NCBI GenBank assembly: GCA_023142905.1
Contig: JAGLIP010000001.1
Location: 1-22,572 of the forward strand
Direction of reading: 5' to 3'
DNA: 22,572 bases
Source of the DNA: Candidatus Aenigmatarchaeota archaeon
GTDB lineage: Archaea; EX4484-52; B79-G9
The notes under the pieces are model-generated. The model was not told where the DNA came from and made no database searches. It worked only from the letters and a program-made list of their open reading frames with translations. Within the stretch, counting starts at the first letter, position 1, and each line of letters starts with the position of its first letter. The translations under genes were made by a program, and so were the position numbers. Of the stretch, positions 1 through 8,300 are shown piece by piece.

Positions 1-47
1 TATTAACCCAATCAGGAATAAACAACCTAAATATAAGCGCGTATGAT

Positions 48-54
48 AAAAAAA
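48..54 (-). terminator. Second possible oligo-T terminator
   Basis: Another seven-T run on the minus strand about 130 bases after the last stop. Together with the run at 97-103 it could give staggered termination. The remaining sequence from 1 to 184 shows no supported gene, only frames shorter than 20 codons. Confidence 0.35.
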
Positions 55-96
55 TCTCCGCCCTTAATCATACTGCGCCTTCGGCATTTTTCTCGC

Positions 97-103
97 AAAA
101 AAA
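97..103 (-). terminator. Possible oligo-T terminator after the last gene
   Basis: Seven consecutive T on the minus strand about 80 bases after the stop at 185. Oligo-T runs act as intrinsic terminators in archaea; no strong hairpin accompanies it. Confidence 0.4.
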
Positions 104-184
104 CACATAACAAATGATTAAAACACTTCATATGACTCGCTTTTAAGCGGCTCAACAAACTCCCAATTCATAAACCCGCCAAGT

Positions 185-3100
185 TCAAAACAGCGCAGCA
201 AATCCTAAAATCCATAAGAATATATACCCCACAATCAAAAACTCTCCAAGAAGCAGAAGATATAATATCATGCGAGGAACATCTGATTTCGGTCTCTCAC
301 CCATCTGCGCTTTTCTTTTTCTTATCCGCGCATAGACCACCAAAATCAAAGTCCATAAAAGTGCCAAAATAGGTGTCAACTTCCAGCCGAATGGCAATAA
401 CGGCGGTGCAGGCTTCACAATGATTGTAATCGGTGCAAAAGCATATGCCTCTTCTTTTGACTCAATTATAAGGCTTGTCTTACACATTTTAGGCCCTTCA
501 AGAGAAGTCACCTTAAGTTCTAAAGAGCGCGTCTCATTAATCTCTATTATTGAGTCAAGACTGTCCTGAAAGCTTAGGCAATCTTCTGCATTTTCAAGCC
601 GCATAGTTACATTGTGCAAAACTTTTCGTCCGGTATTTTTAACAAATATCGGTATTGTAAGATTAGACAACTGATCCATCTCAACTTCAAATGGTGATTC
701 CAAAATCTCTATTTTTGCCAGATGTTTTCCAAATAAAACAGTAACTTGAATATACGATATATCTGCGACCTCGCCATAAACAATTGCCTTTATAGGTATC
801 ATATATATTGCCGGTGTTGTATTCTCTCCGGGCCGAATCATAAGCGTCCGGTTCACAGTAGCCCCTGCTAAAAGAGTCCCTATAATTGTTTCTGAAAAAT
901 TCCATTCAGGACCGGGAAGTACCGGCTCAATCAGGACATTAGTTACCGTAGCCCCTAAATTTTCAACATCGAAATATGTCGGAATTGCCTGACCTTGATA
1001 GACCACATATTTATCTTCAATCGGTGTTAAAATAATCTCAACTATCGGTATTGGTTCCTGCTCAGGTTCAGGCGTTGGATCAGGTTCAGGCGTTGGTTGT
1101 GGTATGGGTTGAGGTGTAGGCACACGATTCTCCGGCTGTTTTGCAACTACGAAAAGTCCCGGTATGTATTGTGCATCCATTTCAGGTGCCCCGCCATCAG
1201 ACGCATTTACAGGAAGCAAAAACATCTCATCTACAAGGCTTTTTGCCGTAAATGAGAAAACAACATTTTCACCGTTTGAGACATTGCTGGTTCCGGTACA
1301 CATCACCCAGGGATATGGATCCGCAGATTCGTAATTATGGATTGTCAAAGAGCATGAAGACCCGGAAACAAACTGTGCAGAAGTTACTTGCCAGATTGAA
1401 GGTATATCAATTTTTATATACCATGTACCTGAAGGTCTTGTGTCTCCTGAAACAGATGTTGAATTTACCGTAAATGTTGTATCTTCAAGAGCCATAAAAG
1501 ATCTTCTTCCTCGCGCATCGGCCAAGTCTTTCCCTTCAGGAACAATATCATAATTGAAAGATGGCTTATTTATAAGATTCATCTCACGGGATTCGGCAGG
1601 GTTGTATACGGGCATTTTCTCATATACGCTTTTTGTAAAGTTATAGGCATCAAGATATGTTCCGGAAGCAGAAAATACATACTTCGTCTTCATAGAAGAA
1701 GAATAAACATTCATTTTTTCAGAAGGGACAATAGAATAATCAAGTATTACATATGCTCTTGGAAAAAGCTTTTCAGTTATAATAAATTGAACATAATACT
1801 GATAGTCTTTATCACCCGGAAGTACAGTGCAGGTATACGCAGAATTTGAATTACATATATAGTCTATAGGCTCAGCATCTTCCTTCAGTGCAGATGTATT
1901 CAGGTACATGCTTTCAATTATTGTAATATTTGAGGTATTTTCATTTCCAGAATTATATACTATAAGCCGCACATTCGTCTGTGTGCAGGATCCATTCCAA
2001 GGGTTAGTTGGGCTGCAATTTGTTACCTGGTATATCTGCGGCGGCATCTCACGAATTATAACTAAATCAGACGGCCCCACACCGCCGTATTTCTTTACCG
2101 TAAAATTAGCAGACCCATTGGTCGCACCATTACAAAAAAACGGCATGCCTTCAACAATAGTATTCACAATATATGTTGAATTCATAACCGCAATATACTC
2201 GCCTTCAGGATATTCATCACTGTATTCGGTATATGTTTGTCCGGTATAATTTCCGGGAACTAAAATCCCCGAATAATTATATGTTGGCAGGCTCTTAAAA
2301 AAAATGTCCGGTCCTTCCGCAGTTTTTCTGTAAATATTAAGTGTTGATCTAGTACTATTATATGCAACAGAACCGCAATTTTCAAGATATGCGTAAATCT
2401 TAAAAGGTTGACCTTCATAGACGGTATCTGGATCTACATAAATTATCTGCATGCCGCAACAGGCCGGATCAACCTTTATATCCACTTTCGCATCATCAAC
2501 ATAGAACGGGACATCCGTAAAATAATAGTCTTTGCTTTTAATTATATTTCCTTCGGCATCCTCAACAAAAATATTGAATACATAAAAAACTTCATGATCC
2601 GTTATCGTGTGAGACCAATAATGCAAAGAGCCAGAGGTATTAAGTGCTTCCCGAATTGGAGTGTGAAATGGCATACCGTATATAATCGATGCATTAACAA
2701 CATCTGAATTGTTGTTTGTGGAATTTGTATCATCGGTTATGTCTAAATAAAATTCGATATCCTGACCTAAAGAATTATAATAAATAACCCCTAAAGAAGT
2801 TTTAGTGGATCCATAAGCAACCAGGAAATCTAATGTTGGGGGATATCCAATTGCATAAAAAGTTTTTATAGCTGATGATTTCCAAACCCCCCCTTCTTCA
2901 ATCCAAATCTTGTATTTGTATGCCGGGCTGTAAGTATCAATGTTTAATACTGATGTGGTATTTGCAGGCCCATAAATAAAAGAATAATTCCATTCATCAC
3001 CTATATTTCCATCAAAATTCATCGTAAAATTTTTGGATTCTGATAACGGTTCAATAATCTCAAGGCGGGCATCAGTTATTGCCTGCGCCCCCCAGGTTAT

Positions 3101-3583
3101 TACAGTTGTGTTAATAGAAATATTATCAACATCATATATTATCTGAGGACCTGAATCAATTATGTCTAAAAAATAGGGGTATTCTCTTGACTGAAATGCA
3201 AAAATTCCTGTTTGGCTGACATTCCCGTCGATTGTATTCACCCATACACGATAGATATACTGTGAAACTGTCGCCGGATCAAAAAGAAAAGTATATTCAC
3301 TATTATTTGCATCAATAATTGTTATTGTGTCATTTAAAACATCCCCTGCTTCTGGGTCAAGTATCTTAAGATATGCTGTATCAACAAGCGAGCCATTGGT
3401 TGTTATGTTTACAAAAACAGTTATATTTCCGCCGTCAACAGAAATAGGATCCGGCAAATCCACAGGTTCTGAAATTATGGCGGGTGCTGCATAAACAAAA
3501 GGAATTAATAAAAACAGAACCAATAGTAAAAAATAGTTTTTCCCGGCAACTGTTGTTTTTTTCATCAAATCAAACCAAATCAT
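185..3583 (-). CDS. Membrane-anchored surface protein with Pro/Glu spacer and C-terminal two-helix hairpin
   Basis: 1132 residues from an ATG overlapping the preceding stop (ATGA). A second ATG at 3565 (residue 7, MKKTTVAGKNYF) gives a more typical signal peptide and may be the real start. Residues ~34-360 are repeated Ig-like beta domains. The region ~370-520 resembles CARDB-type 'N-x-G' domains (motifs such as YENCGSVAYNST and VYNSGNENTSNI). Further beta-rich sequence follows to ~820. A Pro/Thr/Glu/Gln spacer (~821-846) is followed by two more CARDB/NEW3-like domains (FDVENLGATVTNV; FVKNTGRKVLHNV). The end has two hydrophobic helices (~1067-1087 and ~1105-1132) joined by a basic loop (RKRKAQMGERPK), placing the loop inside and the extreme C-terminus outside or in the membrane. 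It is the last gene of the cluster on this strand, with oligo-T runs shortly downstream. It is probably a surface or anchoring component; no catalytic motif is seen. Confidence 0.9.
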   Translation of the reverse strand: MIWFDLMKKTTVAGKNYFLLLVLFLLIPFVYAAPAIISEPVDLPDPISVDGGNITVFVNITTNGSLVDTAYLKILDPEAGDVLNDTITIIDANNSEYTFLFDPATVSQYIYRVWVNTIDGNVSQTGIFAFQSREYPYFLDIIDSGPQIIYDVDNISINTTVITWGAQAITDARLEIIEPLSESKNFTMNFDGNIGDEWNYSFIYGPANTTSVLNIDTYSPAYKYKIWIEEGGVWKSSAIKTFYAIGYPPTLDFLVAYGSTKTSLGVIYYNSLGQDIEFYLDITDDTNSTNNNSDVVNASIIYGMPFHTPIREALNTSGSLHYWSHTITDHEVFYVFNIFVEDAEGNIIKSKDYYFTDVPFYVDDAKVDIKVDPACCGMQIIYVDPDTVYEGQPFKIYAYLENCGSVAYNSTRSTLNIYRKTAEGPDIFFKSLPTYNYSGILVPGNYTGQTYTEYSDEYPEGEYIAVMNSTYIVNTIVEGMPFFCNGATNGSANFTVKKYGGVGPSDLVIIREMPPQIYQVTNCSPTNPWNGSCTQTNVRLIVYNSGNENTSNITIIESMYLNTSALKEDAEPIDYICNSNSAYTCTVLPGDKDYQYYVQFIITEKLFPRAYVILDYSIVPSEKMNVYSSSMKTKYVFSASGTYLDAYNFTKSVYEKMPVYNPAESREMNLINKPSFNYDIVPEGKDLADARGRRSFMALEDTTFTVNSTSVSGDTRPSGTWYIKIDIPSIWQVTSAQFVSGSSCSLTIHNYESADPYPWVMCTGTSNVSNGENVVFSFTAKSLVDEMFLLPVNASDGGAPEMDAQYIPGLFVVAKQPENRVPTPQPIPQPTPEPDPTPEPEQEPIPIVEIILTPIEDKYVVYQGQAIPTYFDVENLGATVTNVLIEPVLPGPEWNFSETIIGTLLAGATVNRTLMIRPGENTTPAIYMIPIKAIVYGEVADISYIQVTVLFGKHLAKIEILESPFEVEMDQLSNLTIPIFVKNTGRKVLHNVTMRLENAEDCLSFQDSLDSIIEINETRSLELKVTSLEGPKMCKTSLIIESKEEAYAFAPITIIVKPAPPLLPFGWKLTPILALLWTLILVVYARIRKRKAQMGERPKSDVPRMILYLLLLGEFLIVGYIFLWILGFAALF
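1048..1122 (-). repeat. Pro/Glu-rich spacer with short DNA repeats
   Basis: Encodes a Pro-Thr-Pro-Gln / Pro-Glu-Pro spacer of about 25 residues in the last gene. The plus-strand word caggttcaggcgttgg occurs twice nearly back to back, so the spacer length could vary by slippage. It separates the N-terminal beta domains from the two membrane-proximal CARDB/NEW3-like domains. Confidence 0.7.
3580..3583 (-). other. ATGA stop/start overlap
   Basis: The stop TGA of the 296-residue protein overlaps the first ATG of the 1132-residue protein. Coupling is likely, although the ATG at 3565 may also be used. Confidence 0.75.
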
Positions 3584-4470
3584 TTAGATTTCCATATTCT
3601 ATAAAGCACAAACGCGCCCAAAAGCACAAACAGGATAGTATATATATTGTATGCGCCAGAGGATATTGCATTTCCTGTTGCAAGACCGGTTATGAGATTT
3701 CCGCCATCATCATTTAAAGCATCATCATTTTCTGTACCTTCACTCACCCCACCGGCATCGCCCAAAACATTAAGCCCGTCGGTATTAAGGTTAGGATTAT
3801 TGCCATTACGGTCATCAGTTAAAGGAAGTTCATCATTAACGAAATTATTCCCCAGATCTGAAAAAGAACTATCGGTAGTTGTATCATCCGTATTGTCATT
3901 TCCTGAATTTCCGGTATCCGGATTCGGGCTGACACCGCTTATATATACAGTCACAGGAAATTCGCGAATTTGTCCTATTGGTGTTAAAGCGCCTTCTGAA
4001 GAATTACTTGCCTGAACCGTCATTGCGCGAAATAAAATATGATAAACATTTCGCGCATATGTATTTTTATTAGGCACCTGTATTGAAAAATAAACTTTTT
4101 TTGCCGGAACATATGTATCTCCCTGCACAACCCAGGTCTTGTCCGGATCAGATGCAGGCGTTGTTGTTATAAGCCCTCCCGGAAGGAAAACATACGGATT
4201 TGTTGCAAGCCCCACAACATCCCGCTGCATAACATAAGTATACATATCAACCCCTGAAGAAGAACTATAAATTGGCATGACCTGCACTAGTTCTAAATTA
4301 ATGTCCCCATCCCCCGTATTAAAAAAAGAGACTTCTATATTCTTATGCTCTCCCGGAGCAAGAGTAATATTTGAAACAGTCATAGTGCTCCCAAGAGAAA
4401 CACTGGCATGTGCAATTGGCAGTGCAAAAAACACTGCAAAAACAACTAAAAACAAAAATTTTATTGGCAT
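3580..4470 (-). CDS. Small membrane-anchored surface protein with Asp/Asn-rich stalk
   Basis: 296 residues. Residues 1-22 are a signal peptide (hydrophobic core FLFLVVFAVFFALPIAHA). A single beta-sandwich-like domain (~23-180) opens with SNITLAPGEHKNIEVSFFNT. That is the 'P-G then N-x-G' pattern of carboxypeptidase-D/transthyretin-like or DUF916-like surface domains, but I cannot assign a family firmly. Residues ~183-255 are a low-complexity Asp/Asn/Gly/Thr stalk. The tail has a small-residue motif ITGLATGNAISSG, a transmembrane helix (~275-291) and a short basic end (WKSK). The start is supported by GGGTGAGGG six bases upstream. A 66-base gap separates it from the giant protein gene, and it overlaps the next gene by ATGA, so the two are probably co-translated. 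Its size and topology suggest an accessory or anchoring partner of the larger surface proteins; this is inference from context. Confidence 0.88.
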   Translation of the reverse strand: MPIKFLFLVVFAVFFALPIAHASVSLGSTMTVSNITLAPGEHKNIEVSFFNTGDGDINLELVQVMPIYSSSSGVDMYTYVMQRDVVGLATNPYVFLPGGLITTTPASDPDKTWVVQGDTYVPAKKVYFSIQVPNKNTYARNVYHILFRAMTVQASNSSEGALTPIGQIREFPVTVYISGVSPNPDTGNSGNDNTDDTTTDSSFSDLGNNFVNDELPLTDDRNGNNPNLNTDGLNVLGDAGGVSEGTENDDALNDDGGNLITGLATGNAISSGAYNIYTILFVLLGAFVLYRIWKSK

Positions 4471-4476
4471 AATTTA

Positions 4477-4485
4477 CCCTCACCC
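4477..4485 (-). promoter_or_regulatory. Ribosome binding site of the 296-residue protein gene
   Basis: Minus-strand GGGTGAGGG lies six bases before the ATG at 4470. It contains GGTGA, complementary to the archaeal 16S rRNA 3' end, and fixes this start well. Confidence 0.7.
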
Positions 4486-4521
4486 ATATTATTATTCTTT
4501 TCAACATTAATAATTATTGCC

Positions 4522-4527
4522 TTTAAA
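4522..4527 (-). promoter_or_regulatory. Possible TATA-like element in the 66-base gap
   Basis: Minus-strand GGATTTAAAGG in the only sizeable gap between two genes. A TATA box here would place transcription start about 25 bases downstream, leaving a leader of roughly 28 bases with the GGGTGAGGG site. The match is to a short AT-rich word in AT-rich DNA, so it is weak evidence for an internal promoter. Confidence 0.25.
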
Positions 4528-4536
4528 TCCATTTTA

Positions 4537-5390
4537 TCACGCAGTTCCATTCACTTTCACCCACACGGTTCCTGAATACCCGCCCACCTGTGAAGATATC
4601 CCGTATGGCACATCCAAAAACAGCACAAAATCCTGCGATTGACCGGAATTAAGGCTGGCAAGCATCAGAGTATAATATTCCTGAAGCTCATTTGCAGATG
4701 TTGAAAGACATGCAACAGCCGAATTAGGCGTTGGGTATGCTGCAAGATTTCCAAGGCATCTCGAAATATTGTGTATTGGTATCTCATACGATGACGCTTG
4801 TATTGATGTCAAATTCTCACCAATAATCCAGACACCCCCGTTTGCATCAGATGAATTGTCAGACAACGATACCGTGACAGCACTTGACGCCCTTGTGCCT
4901 GTAGTCCCTGGCTCAATCCAATTTACAGCCCCTAAATAATTATCTGCAGGATCTGTTGGCACATCATGCCATGTGCTTATCGCATCAGGAGTTACTGTCA
5001 ATATCAAAAGATATTTTATTTCAATTGTTGCGTTCAAAGTCCGGTTATCCACTGAGGCCGTCCCTTCAAAAAGAACAGTTATATTCCATACCGTATCAAT
5101 GTCTCCTGTTGCGTTTATCACCCAGGTTAAATTGCATTCATCATTCTGGCTCATAACACCGCAGGTTTTAGGATTAGGCTCCCCGTCATTGACATAGAAC
5201 GGAGTTCCGGAACCAACAGGTATTGTATTAGGCCCAATTGTCGCATTTGAATACTGCAATGTGCCATCAACTGTACCGCATGCCCCGTTTATGCATTTTA
5301 CAGTCGCATTTACGGTTATGTTCCTGTATTGCGCAACTTGTGTTGTTGCAAGTTCAGGCGGCACAACTAAAGAGACTTCAAAAGCTCCGC
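4537..5390 (-). repeat. C-terminal module, copy in giant protein
   Basis: About 285 residues with landmarks NITVNATVKC, CG-x-V-x-G, IPVGSGTPFYV, PNPKTCG, CNLTWVINATG and an end at VNGTA. It is homologous to the last 255 residues of the surface protein encoded at 19704-22572. The four cysteines of the first half (K-C, A-C-G, T-C-G, E-C-N) are conserved between copies. No membrane helix follows, so the module itself may carry the attachment or assembly function; that is inference. Confidence 0.85.
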
Positions 5391-8300
5391 TAATACCGGT
5401 TTCAGTTATATTCACAGTTGTATTGTCCTCAAATACAGAAGTCATATTGTAATAGACATCAGCATCATCGGTTATGTTGCACATAGGATAATATATCCCC
5501 CCGGCATAAATTGAGGAATCAGCAAACCAGTCATATGTCGCGTTTCCTGTAGATGAGCTTATATTGTCTCCAAGATACCATGTTTGTGTCTCATTATACA
5601 CATAAAAACTCACCGTATGGTTCCAAATACCCGAATTTGTATAATTATTCGCAGCAAAGCATGTAAGCGGTATTGTAGCCCCTTGAGAATAATTACTTAC
5701 CGAAGCAGGCGACTGCCACGAAATATTTGACCACCCCCAGACATAAATTGTTATATTGCTCTCATCAGAAGTATAAGCCGTCTTTGTTACATTCACCCTT
5801 ATTGTTTCAGACCCAATGGAATGCTCAGCAGGAATCGTCCATGTGTAATTCTCATCTATGTCTGTCGGGTTTAATTTTGCCGTGGTATTATACCATTTTG
5901 CAGTATCTGGCGTTATAGGCGTTATTGGATTTTTTGTAATGGATTTAAGATTAACAGAATCGCCCAAATTCACATTTGTCTTATTTGCGGGCTCAATTAT
6001 GGTTGTATTAAGAACCCCACCAAGAGTTATTGTCGCGGAATCTTCGTTGTTTGCGCTGACACTCTCATAATAATAAATGGTCGTGTTATCTGATATCGAG
6101 CAGCTATAAATGTAAGATTTCGGCGTGTATCCTGTTGTGTTTACTTTCAATATAGCAATGCCGCTTGAGTTGGTGAAGTTTGTGCCAATTGGGTTTCCAT
6201 CCTCATAAAAAAACACTTTATATCCTTCAATTACGGTCAGGCTGTCCTCATCAGATACATTGCAGGCCGTATAAAAAACATCACCCTCATCATACCCCGC
6301 CCCGTTTTCAGGCACACCCATGCTTATCCGGCCATACCCATAAACTGTAAACTGAAGATACTCTAAAGTATTGTTCCAGTTATTAAATATATCCGATGCA
6401 TTGAGTTTTGCAACATGGGAGCCAACAGTCCAGCTTTGGTTTATCGTAAATGTATGATTTGTCCAGTTTCCCGAAACTGTTTGTGTTGCCTCGCTTATAA
6501 TTGGCGTTGTCCTATTGAATGACACAAAAGAACCACTGGTTGTGTCTATAGCCTCATCCCATTCAGCGTATATTTTCAAAGAATTTACCGAATTTACAAG
6601 CCCTCCTTTGTTCACCTGCGTTGCGTTCAGGTCGTAGTTATTTGTATTTGGAGGCGTTATATCCACCAATCTTACATGTAATAGGTCATAAGCAGAATCC
6701 AAAGAAATATCTGTATCATATTTCAGTGTATTGTTGTTGTATATCTGGCAGGTGATATAATAATCAACATCTGACAATGAGCCATCAGTATAATTTACCG
6801 AAACCCACCCGTTTGAATCTGTTATGCTGGTATTAAATACTTCTGTATCATTCCAGAACTCCACAAAATAACCGGAAATTGGATTGGATGACTTTTCGTC
6901 GATTACCCGGCAGCTGATGTTCGTTGTTGTGCCGTTAAATATTATATCCGGATTAAGTATGCCATTACTTACAGTTGACCAGCCCCACACATCCAAAGTC
7001 CTGTTTTCAGTTACATTAAGGTTGCCTGAAGTATCATTGGCCCAAACCCTCCATGTAAGATTATTCGGCATATCCATTTCAACAGGAACCTGTATTGTAA
7101 AGTTTGCCCAATCCTGCGTGCCGGACATAGCAGCAGGGGTAACAATAGTATTGTTCTTCCATACAGTTCCATTATGCCATTCTACAAAACCGTAAGACAG
7201 CTCAAAATTATCAGTCCAGTTTGAATAAAGATATGCATATTCGCCCTTGTATATTTTTCCGGTAATATTTGAATCAAGAGGCAAATGCCATTTTGGCGGC
7301 GCGCCTTCAAGAGTTGTAAGTGTTATATTCTGTTCATTGGTCAAAGAAGCGTTATATTTCTTTGATGGATCGTCAATTATGTAGCATGAAAGATTCTCTT
7401 CACCGGGGCTGTTATCCTGATAAGAATACGATGCCCAGCCGGAGAATACCGTCGTGTTTGAGCCAAGATACGAAGTAGAATTATAAAACAACACAGTATA
7501 CCCGGAAATTGATGTTGAGTCATCGGCCGTAACTTTACAGCGTATTGTCGTACTCTCGCCAACATCTATAGTATTGTCTGTAAGTTCTATATCGCTTGCA
7601 AGTATATATGACCAGCCCCATACATCAAAAACAAGATAATCAAGAGTATAGTTGAAATTATCATAAGTGTCATTGGCGTAAATCTTTACAGCATGATCTC
7701 CTAAAAGCCAGTTAGAATCTGTTGATATTGTATAATTTGTCCACGACCCCTGCGGCGTTATAGTGTGATTTGAAAAGGATGAAGCAGTTGAATTGTACTC
7801 CACCAAAGCAGCACCAATAGTCTCATTCCACTTCGCATATACCAAAATCGTATCTCCGCGGTTTATTTGGGTCATGTTTGTGCCATATATGCTGTTCTCA
7901 AGATAGGGTGAATCATAATCCTCATCAACAACATTGTAGGTATCATATTCAGTTCTGGTAAAATCTGTTGTATTTATTGTAAATCTTACAGAATATGTGC
8001 CCTGCGAGTTAGCCGTTACATTAAATACATAAAAGAAAGTTGCATTGTCCCCAATCTGAACAAGTCCTCCAAGTGTGGAATTCCACGCCACAATACCTTC
8101 TGACCAGTTCCCACCTGTAAAGTTCTGCGTGTTGTTGCCATACCAGATATCATTTGCCGAATTTATCTGCCATGTAGAATTAAGGGTTTGATGAGTTATG
8201 TTATCAGAATCCGTAATGGTCCAATTCGCCTCACTTGTATCGCTATTATTAATTTCCACTTCAAAACGATAATCATGATTGACAAACAAGTCAAATGTTT

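Noticed and set aside
120..170. CGCTTTTAAGCG-type inverted repeat as a hairpin terminator
   Set aside because: The stem is only four or five base pairs with a tiny loop and no adjacent T run. The oligo-T runs at 97-103 and 48-54 are better candidates.
130..183. Short minus-strand frame MNWEFVEPLKSESYEVF just after the last gene
   Set aside because: Only 17 codons, with no convincing ribosome binding site or family resemblance. It is better read as a 3' untranslated region.
4461..4532. 23-codon minus-strand frame in the gap between the giant protein gene and the 296-residue protein gene
   Set aside because: It has no ribosome binding site, and its end merely reads through the GGGTGAGGG site and start of the next gene in another frame. 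It is most likely leader sequence.
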